NCBI GenBank assembly: GCA_904063045.1
Contig: CAJFCJ010000005.1
Span: 4,059,689 to 4,123,688, forward strand
DNA length: 64,000 bases
Source: Dimorphilus gyrociliatus
Taxonomy: Eukaryota; Annelida; Polychaeta; Dinophilidae
Reading direction: 5' to 3'
Shown here: one piece after another, positions 47,374 to 61,163 of the stretch
Layout: each line of letters opens with the position of its first letter
Numbering within the stretch: position 1 is the stretch's first letter
Notes under the pieces: generated by a model
What the model was told of the DNA's origin: nothing
Seen by the model: the letters and a program-made list of their open reading frames with translations, nothing else
Database searches by the model: none
Made by a program: the position numbers and the translations under genes

Positions 47374-50300
47374 ATGCCAGGTCAACGGCAAAAAGTCTTG
47401 AATATACTAGGACATCGGACGAAATTAAACTCTAATCAACTTCTACCGGCAACTCCGGCTTACAAGTCGACAGCACCTTCACCTTGTACACCGAATGAAT
47501 CGGCTGCAAGCATGGATTTTCTAATATCGCCCGTTCCCGCAAACCTTCAAACTCCGATGAACAGTTCGTTTGCTACACCACTTTCGCAGGAACGTTTACA
47601 AGTACGTATACCAAATGTAGATTATTGTATTTATAATATATATATAGTTAATTTATCGATCGGTAAGCCAACTAACCAATCGCCTTTGGTCTGTTCGAAC
47701 GTGTTCGAACTGGTCAAACTAAATGGTAGATTATTGGTGCTCAACGATTAGTCGAGTTCCACATTCTTCACTTACGTGAGGGATATGGGCACGTTCGGTA
47801 AGTATAGACGTAGGACATTGAGTAGTTTTTCATTCTTTTATTAATATTGAGCACTGACCTGAACCTGACCTAGCAGGTGCTTCTTATATAGACACTTCGG
47901 TCTAGTCTTGGTAACATTTTACTAAATATCAAATACATAGAGCTGATTTTTTCGTTATATAATGTTTTATATACAAATGTATTGTACTGAATAAAGACGT
48001 GATTTTTACGATTGTCAGGTAAAGCGAAGGCTCGATCTGGACTTGGACGATGTTACGCCTAAGAAGAAGCGTGCCCGCCCTCTCTCCACCTCCCCTAGAG
48101 GTATGATTGACCCGGATGACAGTAAGCATCAGTGTTGTATCGGCTAATCCTTCAATAGTTGCCTAATAGCTACAAAGCAACCGATTAACCTACTTTCTCT
48201 TTTTTAACCACACTGAAGACGCCGAACCAGCGTCTTAATGCTTTCTCTTTTTTCACAAATACTTTCGCTTTTCATACGCAACTCGAGAGTGTATTCCTCT
48301 CACTTTCGTTCAACGATTAGGGTTTTTTTTTGTATAAGCGTCTCATTTCTCTTACTCTCTCTCTCTCTCTCTCTCTTTTCCTTGCCCTATCTCTTGCTCT
48401 TCAACTATCGACACGCAACTCTCAACAAACTCTTGTTCGTGCTTATACGAGAAAAATGATTTATTTACGTAAACGTATCTGCCAATACTTTACGACAGGA
48501 AGTACGAACGACTTTGAACTGTGTAAAAGTATATTAGTGTTATATTTATAGGCCTAACAAACCGATAGCATTATCTGAGATTAGTACACGTAGTCAGCTG
48601 CTCTCGATAAGCTCTGTCGCATTGCTTAAGACCCTTAAGGGATTCTAAGTGAATATGTTGGCATGCTTTTATAACTTTAGTTTAGTTAAAGCATGGGTTC
48701 AGTGTGAAGAGATTCTTTTTGATCTCTTTTATTAGTTAGCATTGCTTTGAAAAGATTAGCGCTCTGCTGGTACTCCTTTTTTTTTGTTGTCTATTGTATT
48801 AAAAAGCGGAAGGGAAGCTAAAGAGGGCGAGGGCCATTGGGGGAGAGAGAAAAAATATTATTCGGGTACGCAATGCTCTTACACGTTATATATAAATGAT
48901 ATCTGAAGCTATTAGTATAGCAAATATAAATATAAAAATAAGAGTAAAAATGTATATAAACGAGTATGCATTGTTTACTCGAAATCTCCTCACTATCTCC
49001 TTTTTAACAATTATTACTTGATTCTGTTATCTTTTGTTCTAGGATCAAAGTCGCCGTTTGGAACGTCGCGATACGATACATCTTTAGGCCTATTAACCAA
49101 GAAATTCGTTCAACTCTTGCACGAATCGCCTGATGGCGTAAGTATTTTTTATTTTATGTTCAATAGGAATTGAGAGCAATTCCTAATAGTATATTCATCC
49201 ATATATATATATATGTACAGTATATATTTATATATTTGACAATTTGACCAACGTCTGACCTCTTTACAATATACGATTTCAATAGCCGGTACGTAATTAA
49301 GTTTTAGGCCGTCGTAGGAATGTCGCCCCTGCCAGATTTTCGTTAATTGTCGGCTGACTCTAGTGGGGCCTTGGGAAATGTAAAAAGACCCCACACATAC
49401 CTATCCTCTTCCTCTCCCGCCCCCTTCATTTTACTCATTTTTATCTTATTAGAATAGAGTTTTCAATGATAATAAATAACTTGCATAACAAAATAAACCA
49501 CCTATTACATCCTCTACAAAGAGCATAGAAGGTTATACTGTTCAAAACAATTTTTTCATTTTCAGTAATAGGTTGAGTAATATACAAAACTAGGATTGTT
49601 CCCATTTTCATCCTATCTTTTTTGAGAAAGCTTAACCGCAACTGATATACGCCTTTCAATCTGATAAGAGGAAAAACTCTTAGGTAGAGTTGTCGGCCTC
49701 GAAAGGAGACCTAAGGCTTTTTATGGACATAGTCAACACGACATTTTCAACCTAAGCAATTGTTTGATTAGGCATATTTTTATTATACCTAGGAATTAGG
49801 AATTTTTGTGGTCTCTCTTTTGCTAGAGTCTATTTCAGGGAAAATAACAGGAAGGGAAGGAGTGTTTTAGAAGTGAATTGATTGAGAAAAGAGGAGAAAA
49901 TTGAATACTAGTTTGATAGTACTAGCATAGTTAAAGGGTGAAAAAGATTAATGTAGCATGCGAGAAAATACGCGCCCCATAGATGCTATATTAATCGACC
50001 ATGTACGGGCTGACAAGGCTGATTTAAAGGGTGAGGTAGGGGGGAGGATCGTGGGAAAGCTAAGCAACCGATATTGTTAACCTAAGTCATCTGTACCCAA
50101 TACACCCAACACCGTACATCATTCGACCTTCTAACCTTTTATATGTTACCGTTAAAAAGAAAGAAAGAAAATAAAAGTAAAATGTAAATATTAACAATTC
50201 TAACAGATTCTCGACTTAAATGAAGCGTCCAGTATGCTCGACGTCAAGAAACGTAGGATATACGATATTACCAATGTTTTGGAAGGGGTTAATCTGGTCG

Positions 50301-51573
50301 TCAAGAAATCTAAGAATAATATTCAGTGGATGTAAGTTTGTTATTTTGAGGCTTTTTTTTTATTATTATTATTTTTTTTATTATTTTATTTATTTGTTTC
50401 TTTTTTTTTTGCATGATTTTTATTTTTAGTTAAATTTTTTTTTTAAAAAAAAAATTGAAAGAAAGAACAAAAAAATAGAATAACATTGTTGTTGTACATA
50501 TATATATATATATATATATATAAATATATATATAAAAGAGAATAGGGATTGATTTGTCTTTTTTTTTTCTCTCCTTCCCCCACTCTCTTCACTTGTTGTT
50601 GTTTGCCAATTGGGAACAAAAAAAAAAAAACACTTTAGTGGTGGATTGAACAGTTTGATGTTTTTCGAAAATCAGCATAATGGCGGCTCGAATGCCGATC
50701 ATAACTTTCACTCTTCCGACGTTTTTCGGCTACGTAATGAGCTGACAAGTTTACGGCAGCAGGAAGCACTTCTAGATGAACTTCTTAACGAGTGTAAACT
50801 GAATTTGGATAGGAGTACGGAAGATCCCAATCAAAGCCAATATAGTTATATAACGTATCCGGATATAAGAGGATGCGAATGCTTTGACGACGAGACTGTA
50901 TTTGCCGTTAGAGCCCCACCAAATACTAAATTGGAAGTTCCCGATCCAACAACGGTATGTATTGAAATAAATTCCTACTAAGCCATATTATTGACATTTT
51001 ATTGAAGATTTTAAATAAAAGGCTATTTTTTACCCTTAGGACGGTTTTTCAATGTTTCTGAAGAGTTCGAAAGGGCAAATTCAAGTATTCCTCTGTCCCG
51101 AGGGTAATTCTAAAGCTATTAGAGCGCAAGCCGATGAATGTAGAGAACCATCACCCATGCCCGATTTGGGTAGTTGTCTTCAAGATACAAATACGGTTAT
51201 TCCTATTCATATAAAACCGGAACCTGACGAAGATGGTTCCACGGCCTATGCCTGCCCAGGTAATGTCAAGCGAAAGTCTCTGCCTAACTTAGTAGGAGTC
51301 TGTAATGGCGATGAACAGGATGGTGAAACGTTCAATTTGGGTATGACGATCGACGCAGATCCAGCCTTGAGGAATGCTCTACTATCAGCCCAAGATATCT
51401 CTCCCGAATCAACCAACAACCTCTTCTTCCAAACGGACGATCAAAACATGCAGAACCTCGATGCTCATTTTGAACAACTCGAACCGTCATTAACAGACGA
51501 TGACTACATTTTCTCGCTCGAACCGGAGGAAGGTTTGAACGAATTATTCGACTTTGATATACCAAGGTGTTAG
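47374..51573 (+). CDS. E2F: Activator-type E2F transcription factor (E2F1-3 class)
   Basis: Cell-cycle transcription factor that heterodimerises with DP and is held by retinoblastoma protein. Six exons: 47374-47601, 48019-48100, 49043-49137, 50207-50331, 50639-50954, 51040-51573; 459 aa, all phases consistent. Domains in order: cyclin-A-binding motif VKRRLDL (about 77-83) next to a KKKRAR nuclear signal; winged-helix DNA-binding domain from about 108 to 180 with TKKFVQLL and the invariant [12 protein letters not shown]; a leucine-zipper dimerisation helix ([19 protein letters not shown]); marked box ([41 protein letters not shown]); and a C-terminal transactivation domain ending in an Rb-binding [19 protein letters not shown]. 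Having both a cyclin-binding motif and an Rb-binding tail places it with E2F1-3 rather than E2F4-8. An E2F site lies in its own promoter. Confidence 0.95.
47602..50206. other. Longer introns of the E2F gene
   Basis: Introns 1-3 (417, 942 and 1069 nt, between exons at 48019-48100 and 49043-49137) are much longer than those of neighbouring genes. They contain TC tracts near 48354-48375, AT runs near 49200-49230 and no extra exon that I can support. Confidence 0.6.
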
Positions 51574-53350
51574 CCATATGAAAATTTTTTTGAAAAAAAA
51601 GAAAAGACATTATTACTACTACTGCCCTTCTAAAATCTGTCGAATAGTGTTCGTCTCTTTCTTTCTCTTTTGTTCTTACTCTATCTCTCTACTTTCTTCC
51701 TCTTTTTTTTCTTTATTCTTTCTATCTGTCTCTTTCACTTTCTTTTTTTCTTTATTCTTTCTCTCTCTTTATCTATCTATCTATCTATCTTTTTTATTTT
51801 TTTTTCTAACTAAATAATTGTTATTTATCTTTTTTTTGTTTAAAGAAGAAACAAAAGCAAACAAACAAACCGATGTTTTATGTGGAAAAATGTTTCATAA
51901 GTTATTATTTTTACTTTTGTTTTATCGAATCTGCGAATTAAGCCTTGTAGAATGTATTTCAGTAGATAAATGAGTGTAATTGTAATAATGAATGAGATAT
52001 TTATTAGATAAAAAAAAAACAAGAAAAAAAAAAGACACGCCAGTTTTAACAAGCGTATTATAAAAAAAAAAGCTTCTACGATAATATATGAATGGAATGA
52101 TTTTGTGTATATAGTTGAAGAAAATCCCGTAAAAATAGTGGTATTCCGAATGGGATTAGCAATCATTTTATTATTGAATATTTTCGTATTGTATTATTTT
52201 TTTTCAATGTTTAAGGGAAAAAAATAATAGTTCTCTGCTAACCTATGCAAGTTTCAAGTCGAGTGTTTTTTTTATATTTTTGTATATATATATATATATG
52301 TATTTATATATTTATATATATATATATATATATTCAGTGTTCAAAAACGACCTAAGTTGAAAAGGGAGAAAGAAAAAGAGAAATGTTTTCAATGTAAATA
52401 CAAGCCTGTTTTAAAATGTGTCTCGCGTCTCTCCTTGCTGCTGCTTATTCTACTTTTAGTATAAAAATAATGGACGAAAGAAGAAGAAGGGATGAAGAGA
52501 AGGGAGGAGGAGTACAATACGCTTATATTTTCTATTTTTTTTTCTTTAGAGGATGAAATTTGTTTTCATTTTAAAACAAAAAAGAAAAAAAAGTTTATCT
52601 TAAAATTCGGCTTTTATCATCTGATTTTTTTGAAGCTTTTTATTTACTTATTTATTTCAAAACTAATTTTAGCCATTTTTATCGGTTAACGCAAACAAAT
52701 GCCGTCATCTGTCTGCTTGTAATTTTCAAGTGTTAGGCCTACAACACCTCCTTTCAACCTCAATCTGGCGTATTTCCCCTTGATCGACCAGACGATTTCT
52801 GTCATTACGCATAGTTAAGGCCGTGCCAATTCAGAGGGTTATTTTTTCTCTACTTGTATAGCGACACGCGCCCAATTGAAATAATTCAACTTTTCACCGT
52901 ACTTCCTCCTATTCTTTTCAATGTTGTTCAGACTTTTCAATCAGCCTATTCAGCCTTTCCGGTAGCCCCAAGGAACGATCAAATGAAAGGGGTTTGACCG
53001 TAACGTGACCGACCTAGTCGTATATATATTTTCTTACTTGTCAGTCGTCAAACTGACCGAGCTAGACATCTGGTAAGGGGGCAGGGTTGTGTGAGGGGTG
53101 AAAAAATAAGCAGGGGGTTGGGGGTTGGGGGTGACGGAGAGAGTGAGTTAAGAGTGAAGGTGCCCTAATGTCCGTATATGCATGTATATATTAGGTTTAA
53201 TGATTGACGGTGGTCTCTATTTGAATAAATTATGCGTCACAAATATTCGGTTACTTGGATTAAGGTCAAACTACAAACTTGTCTTTACTCAATAAAATAC
53301 ACTATTAACAAAGAGAGGGCAGAAAAATTAAACATTAGAGTTTACGTATT
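51574..53350. other. Interval between E2F and Gemin5
   Basis: Convergent 3' ends. It has TC and ATCT repeats (about 51650-51800), an AT run near 52282-52331 and a G-rich patch near 53080-53140. No gene seen. Confidence 0.5.
52282..52331. repeat. (AT)n microsatellite
   Basis: AT-rich dinucleotide run with few interruptions in the E2F-Gemin5 interval. A similar run lies at about 50498-50531 in E2F intron 4. Confidence 0.85.
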
Positions 53351-56300
53351 TTAAATTTGATCGAAATGATAAACATCCTTCTGCCATGCTTCAACAATGT
53401 CCATCAGTTGACTATCACCAAACTTTCGAGCAAGCCTCTCGAGAATCGTGGCACTGGTTAAAGAGTCTGGAATGCTTTCAAGTGGTTCCTGTTTTGTTTT
53501 GTTGTTATTTTTGTTTTATGAAAAAAAAAGAAAGAAAAATCTGAATAAATAAATAAAAACAAATAAAGTACCAACAACAGCGACGACTAATACTTTATCT
53601 ATTATTTTACGACATTCAATTGCCTCTTTGACTTTTGTGTTGGGCAAATCAAATGACCTTTAATTACTTTATATACGTTTATTGTCTCTCGCCAGTTCAA
53701 TGTGAAGAAATTATAGATATGACAAAAAATTCTATTTATATATATATATATATATAGATATATATATATGTAGAGCGCTTTATTACTAATTTGAATAGAA
53801 TATTCTTAATATTTACCTTTAATAATTCCTCAATTTCTTCTTCGTATTTCTTTTGGTTGTTGCACAAACAGAAATAATTGCAGGATTCGAGGTATTTTTC
53901 GAACGAAATTTTTTCTTTTACGCTTTGATGAGGCTCTTGAAGTCCGCTAAGGTTTCCGTCAAGATTCTCATCAATAGCACCGGACTTCGTTTGCTTAACA
54001 ACTTCGGTAGTCGTTTGATCTTCAATTTCGCTTGTAGTCTTCTCACCCGAGGGTTTCGATTCCCTTTCTTCAATTTTTATTGGACACTTATCCATCTCGC
54101 AGTTTTTCTCGCTTTTAACATCATCTGTTAGTATTTTTTCTTTTGGTACAGTCTTACATTCATTCGCACTCTCATCTTTCATTGCGCTATCTCTTCGTGC
54201 TAAAGAATCTATGCTATCTGTAGTGACAGGTGGTCGACCTCCGTTATTCGAACCCTCTTCGCGATTAGTTTTAGGCAATTGTTCAAATTTTAATTCATCT
54301 TTATCACACTTGTCGATCTTAGAGCACTCTGCTTTGACACTCTCACCATTATTTTTATCTTCAATCGTTCTAACAACTTCCTCAGGTTTTGCGTAATCTG
54401 TATCATTTTTCTTCAAAGCGTCAACACCTGGTTTGTTATCATAGTCCATTCCTTCGCCAATAAACTTCTCTTCAACCGTTACATCCGTCTCGCCTCCCTT
54501 ATCGTTTCCGCTTTCAATTTTTACGGCACCCTCTAGATCATTATCAACTTGACTACGCCCCTTGACAGAATTAACCTCAGTCGAGCTCTTCTCCAGATGC
54601 TCGTATCTAGTATGGTCAATTAGCTTATCGTCAGCATTCTCCTTTTTATCAATTTCAAATTCACTAGCCCCGCTATCCGTTAAACATTCATCTTGATCGT
54701 TCACATTCTGGTTTTGCTGCTTGTGCATATGGACAAGGTTTCTAATAGCTGTCTCAATTTGGGTTAAATACTTCTTAAGGACGGATAGTCTACCATCTCT
54801 CTTATTTAATAAAGCCTTAATAATGCATTGGTTCTGATTATTGCCCTTTAACCAAATCGGTTCGTTTTGGTCACAGTCCTCTTTTTGGTCTTCATCGAGC
54901 AGACTCGTAAAAGCGATAAATGGATATAATTCTTTTTTTAATTGGTTTATTTTGGCGTTTTCGTCCGGATTTAAATAATCTGATTCATTCTCTTTAGTTA
55001 TTGGTTCGTTTATAATCTTCAAGAGCGAATCTTTTATATCAAAAAATAATTCGTAACCTGCATCGAAAAAAAAACAAAATTAATCTTTCACGTCTGATCA
55101 ATATGCAGTCACATACAAATACTGAAATCAAATACAATTCAATAGCCAGAACGCATAAATAATAGACAAAGCTAGGGTGTGATCTTTTGCAAAAACATAC
55201 AATTTACATATATAACTTATCCTTCAAACGTTCATAATATAATAAAAAGAAGGAAAAAAAAGACATTTATATTGCAAATGCTGGCCGTAAAATACTTCAG
55301 AATAGCATGGGGCATAACTCGAATACCGGCATCTTCAACGTTTTTATTACCCCCCTTCTCCGTTATTTAACTTAACGTAAGACACTTTTAACTGTTATTT
55401 ACCTTTGATAAACAACAAACGATTTAAAACGGACAATATTTGCGTGCAGCCGGCTTTATAACAGCAGCGTTCGCTTTCTAAAACCCAATAGAAAGCGGAA
55501 GGCTTATCGTCTCTTAATAGGGCCAATATCGTTAGGGTTGTGTAGAGTCCAATGGCAGCCAGAGTCTGAAGGACACATTAAAGGGATTATTTAGGAAAAA
55601 AGTCTTTTAAGAAAAAAGATATATTATTAAACTGTTCAGAAGAGGATTATTGTGCTCGATTAATTTTTTTCAAAGAGATTTAAGTAGAAAATATCTTATA
55701 TCTGAAATAGACCTGTTTTTCATTTCCGAACGCCTGCTTGCTTTTGGCCAGCTCATTTAAAATTGTATATGCATCGGTAAGCTTGTCGAAACTGATACAT
55801 AAACTCTTCCATATGGCTGTGACGTGAATAATAAATGGTACGTCCTTATCAACCAACAGACGTCTTGCCGGAAGGCACCCTTTGTCTTCTCCATCCGAAC
55901 CACTGCCCTCCTCCAAACCAAATGTTGTCATATCTGCTTATGTATAATATAAAAAGTAATTCAACAAGCTTAAAGGTTATTCAAATTGCCCTACAACTTT
56001 AACCTATTTATTCAATGTTCTTACCTATATTTTCGTCAACTTCAAAAGTAAATGAACAATTTTTCTCATTTAATTTAAAAGCATTTTCCCTATGCATAAC
56101 CTTTAAAATAGTTTCATGGCACGAAACAACCATAATATGCGGCTGGAAACAAAAATAAAATCCGCTTATTTTCTTATGGATTTTCCAGATAAACATTTTT
56201 TGAATACTTACAAAACATTTTTCAGGAAGAACTTGGTAAACTTGAAGCATTTCTTTCCATTTGAATTCCGTCATTACACTTTGTGTTAAGGAATTTATCC

Positions 56301-59300
56301 TTGTTGCATATTGCTTCTCATGGCCGCTCAAACCAAACAGTACAGTTTCAATTCTCAATGAAGTCACTGTTCCTATTTTTGACAGCATACAAGCCGCTTC
56401 TTCTGGTCGTTTCAAGCTTATATAACTAAAAAAGCCGAAATTTTAGACATCATAAATATACATATTCAAATTATAGTTTACCATTTTGCGGACAATTCGT
56501 ATTTTTCTGCTTTCCTTAATTGTTGAGCGTAATTATCTATCAGATTGATAAAATTCGAGTTGTTTTTCGACCATTGAAGTCGTCCCAGGCATATTGCATC
56601 CCTGTCAAATTTAGATATGTAAATAAAAACAGATAAAATAGATAAGTCAATAATTATTTTAAGGTATTTTTTAAGCACTTGAAAAGTCCTCGTTTATATA
56701 AGGTTTTAACAGCTTCTTCCACTAAACCAGCTGTTGTGAGAAATGCAGCTGCTAAATAGTAGGAACCTTGAGTGTTCAGATCTTTGCAATAATCATTAAT
56801 AACTGTTCTAGACCATTTCGAGGAGTCTAATAGATAAAGGGAAACACGGTTAACAATACATTCCGCTTATCAAAATATTTTGCTCTACTAACTGACTAAA
56901 GACAAAAACATTAAAGTTTCCCGTGGAATTTCTTTGGAACGAGCAAAAGCTACAGCTTGGGGCAATGTACCTTTAAAAGCATGAAGTGCCCAAAGATGAT
57001 CCCAGTTCTTTTGACTGATGTGATATTTAACTATTAAACAAAAATTAAAGAGATAGAGAATTATTAAAGATGCGTAGAATTGAGTAGCATTTCGTGTATA
57101 CACAAGTGTATAAACAGTATGCATGTACAAAGTATGCATTGTGTAATAGTGGATTGTAAAGAATTCTTACTCTCTTCTCTTAGAGCTTCTATAACGAATG
57201 GTCTATCTAAATAAAGACCCAGATATTTTAATTGCTTCGGTAAATTTTCACCTGTTGTACATGAATAAGAAAGAAAAAAAAGCCAGATTTTTATCTATTC
57301 CTTTATAATCAAGTATTTATAAACAAACCCAAATAAATGCATCTGGCCAAATAAATGCAGTCTTCTAAATTAGCAACTCTTGATCTATTATTTTCTTTCG
57401 TTCCACTCTCTGGTAATAGAGATTTCAGCCTAAATTTTACTTTTGGCTCTATTTTAAATTCTTTTGTTCCTTTAGCCAACTCTTCTTTGTGTTGTAATTC
57501 TATATAAGAATGTAGGTTAATATTAGGCTGAAGGAAATATTTTTGCGGTCTAATGATTATAAATTACCTCGATACTTCTTTGCGTCAATTATCGCCTGTT
57601 TTCCCACGATATTCTCCAATTCAGAAATGAAGTCTTCGTCGACTTGCGTTTGAGTATTAGCGTCGGGCTTCTCTCCCAAGCCGTCACTAGCCTGAATCTC
57701 AAGTGGATTTTCATCTGAAATAAACCCATATTACATTTCCGTTATATTCAAGTGACTATTTCAAACTAACCTTTTGTGGAGGTTACTGGCTGTGCTCCCG
57801 TTTCGGACTCTTCCTTCGACTCTGGTACTGGCTTTGGAGGTTTAATCTTCAATTTAGACGCTTCTAAGGCTACAGACGCAAAAATTATTTTAATATATAA
57901 GTATGACGTGTAAAATTACAAACTAACTGTTGGGCGGATTCCTATGAGATTGTTGAGATGGTCTCCAAGATCTTAACAAGCAGTCAGTAGAACTGGTTAT
58001 TATCATATTTTTACATGTTTGACTGAATACTGAGAAAAGGGCTTGGCCAGGCATAGTACGAAAGTTAGCAGTTGGTTCAAAATTATTTTCTTGAAGTTGC
58101 CACACCTTTGGAGAATAATGAAAATATTGCAATTTGAGAACATAATAGTTAGTTATTTTTATAAACCTGCGCAGATTTATCATCTGAACTACTGACAAAC
58201 ATTGCTTCGTCCCAAATACTCCAAGATAAATGATTTACTCCGGCGTTGTGTAAATCTAATTTATATTTTGCCTCGGTGAATGTTTTGGGATCATTCTCAC
58301 CACCTGAAATTGTCATAAAAAACAAATATTATAAGTTTACTATCCGATAGAGCACATTTTTGGTTTTTATCTAATACTTACATGATTCAAGTATATCTTT
58401 AAGATCGTATATACATATTGTTTTATCTTCGCTGGCCGAACCAAGGAGATATGAGTTCGGTGACTTTACATTAAGACTAGTGGTTGTAGGATGCCACGCA
58501 ATACTGTTTATACATTGCCGATGAGTCTTATACTTTGCTCTAAACTTTAGTTCGGGATAATCGAAAACATAGACACATCTATAAGAAATTTAGTGGAGAA
58601 AATAACAATTGAGTAACTAGTTTACAAGATGGAATCATTGATTTAAAATACCCAGTAGTACTACCGATGGCCAAATAATCTCTGTCCTTCCATGCTAAAC
58701 AATTACAGTTGAATTCTGTGTCCTAAATTTAAAAGCAATTAAATTAATTGATGAAACTTTAATGTTTATTTAACTTGAAAGCATACATCATCTAGGCCTG
58801 AAGCTCTAAATTCGGTCATAATATTCTTATATTTTTGCTCTTTGAATGGCACAGAATGTAGTATACCATCGATAGCGAAAAATAGAGGAATCTTCTTAGA
58901 TTTATTCCCTGAAGTAGAAAAATCCTTATTAGACGAAGAGAAATCGATTAATTTTTTTTGTATAACCTTGGGATGGTGCCCATGAAACAATATTACAGAT
59001 AGTTTCTTGTTCCAAGTAAATTATAATAGATTTTTCCGTTTTGAGATTATATTGTACAACTCTGTTGTCGCTAGTACAAAAACTTACAAATTGTTCCTCT
59101 TCAGGATGCCAAGAAATCTAAAATATTTTCATTAGTTTTGATAACTATTATAAATATGTTAAAAATGCATTCTTACCGATATTATTCTATTTTTAATAGG
59201 ACACTTAGACTCTAACTTTTCGTTCCGAGTTTCATTCATTCTAAGAATTCTTATATGACCATCTCCTCCGGCAATTGCCAATTTACCTAGTAAAAAACAA

Positions 59301-61163
59301 AATACTGTACATATGATAAATGAATCGTTAAATTTTTCTAAGATTCCAAAGGGAAAGGTATTCGATAAAAATATTGACTTTGTGAATAGTTTATATAAAT
59401 ATAAAATTTCTCATCTCATTTCTTTTGACAGGCGGTGAATGAGTCAATTTAAAGACCCCTTTAATCTCTTAGTTAAACACTGAGACAGAAAAAAACCGCA
59501 AAAGTAAAGATTATTATTTATAATTAAACAAACTTGGATTCTTAGGGCAATAGCTATAATCATATGGAAATCCAGCGAATGTCATAAGAGAATTAGTTTC
59601 CTTTAAGGCATTTGTATCAAAAAATGATATCTGCAAAATTAGTTGAATAAATAAAACAATATTTATTAATAAAAGTAATTAATAGCAAACTTTATCAAAC
59701 ATCCGATTAACTATTATTCTATTTCCAGCTGAGATAATAAATTTAATTGGATTAGATTGATGTAAGTAACGACCAATATCCTTAATAGGCTTTAAACTCC
59801 CTGACCTATAAGAAAACCCAGACAGAGTTCTGAAAAAAATGAATATGAATGAATATAGAGGGCTATGTTTTTCCGTTTTAAAACAAATATAAGATATATG
59901 TAAAACCTTTTCGCATCTCCAACAAGTATAATAAATCCGTAAGCTTTGTTATGAATAACAAGAGAAGGAAACCAAGGACCTTTTTTGTTACGGAGATTGT
60001 ATTCGCATTCTGGCGAATGATGGAACATTTTCCATACATACAATGTATTATTTTCACAAGTAGTGACCAATTGCGCTACGCTCTCCTCTGTAAATATGGT
60101 AAAAGTTAATATTTGGATTAGGTCTTTTCATAGATAAGTAACATTCTATGACATTACTTGTTGTTAGCTTTGGAATCCAAGACATTGAACAAACTACTGC
60201 AGGAATGTTAAATGAAAAGAAAGTATGAAGATTCGGAAATTTCACTATATGAATGGAATCGCGATTGCATCTGTTTCAAAATAATCCTTTTAAGTATTTA
60301 ACATTATACAATTGTATATAAACTAACAATATAGCTATAAGTTGATTTTTGACGACGTATGGACAATGTTTAATAGCTCTTATCCAACCTTTACCAAAGT
60401 TCTCAAATATGGTTGATGATTGGAATACGTCCAAAAAATGTATTCTACCGCAGTTCGTTCCAAAAGCTATAGCATTCTTTTCATGAATCCAATCCAAGCA
60501 AGTAAGTTCAGAAGACTATTTTGTAAAAAAATTTATTGTGCAATTCAATATTTTTGAGCGATATTATACGCACCGTTGATATTGAGAATGTCTTTGTTAA
60601 AATAACTTGCCAACTATTATCTTCATTTAATTGAATAATGACTATCCCTTTAGCGGCAGCTACACAGATATATACAATATCCCTTTCGGAATGGCAGCTT
60701 AGACCAATCCAAGACCCAAACTCTTTTTGTATAAGGAAAGCATTAAATCTTGTAATGATCTCACCATCCTCTTCTTTTAAGACTAGAACATGCCTATTGG
60801 AGAGGTAGGCAACCTGCAATAAAATATCCTCTTTAAAAAATATAATTAATTAAATTGAAAACATGCCTCTCCATCCCTCCCAGTCCATGTAAAAATATTA
60901 TTGCTTGGGCGATAACGGTCTGAATCCGCAGCTCCTAAAAGAATACTTTTCTCATCACCGTGTTTGAGGATTTCACCTTTTGTTTCGTCCTTAACTTTTC
61001 CTAAAACATCTAGAATAACTCACGACAAATTAAATTGCAAGAGTCAGATTAATTTACCTGCTGAACCATCAGCCGCCAATTCTGGTGCGTTTCGCAATTC
61101 GTTCATTTCTTCTTTAGAACTTGTCTCTTCACTATACTTAGACGAAGCGTTTGCACTTTGCAT
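53351..61163 (-). CDS. GEMIN5: Gem-associated protein 5 (snRNA-recognition subunit of the SMN complex)
   Basis: WD-repeat protein that selects snRNAs for Sm-core loading by the SMN complex. I read 28 exons with consistent phases, 1712 aa, starting at the ATG at 61163; introns are mostly 50-80 nt. The N-terminal half is WD repeats (for example NSIAWHP...LGSASEDKTICIYDL, HLSWSIWDEAMFVSSSDDKSAQVW). After an acidic linker comes a TPR-like region: LAAAFLTTAGLVEEAVKTL, then a segment around AKCYISLKRPEEA matching the vertebrate AKCYLGA site, and PFIIHVTAIWKSL matching ERVTAVWKS. The protein is about 200 residues longer than vertebrate Gemin5, mainly from one acidic, low-complexity exon (53817-55057). 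Intron 2 appears to use a GC donor (GAG|gcatgt), and a 69-nt intron at 56143-56211 is in frame without stops. Identity rests on domain order and several local matches. Confidence 0.88.
53738..53769. repeat. (AT)n microsatellite in the last Gemin5 intron
   Basis: AT run just beyond the donor at 53816. It accounts for the Tyr/Ile repeats at the end of the read-through frame. Confidence 0.9.
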
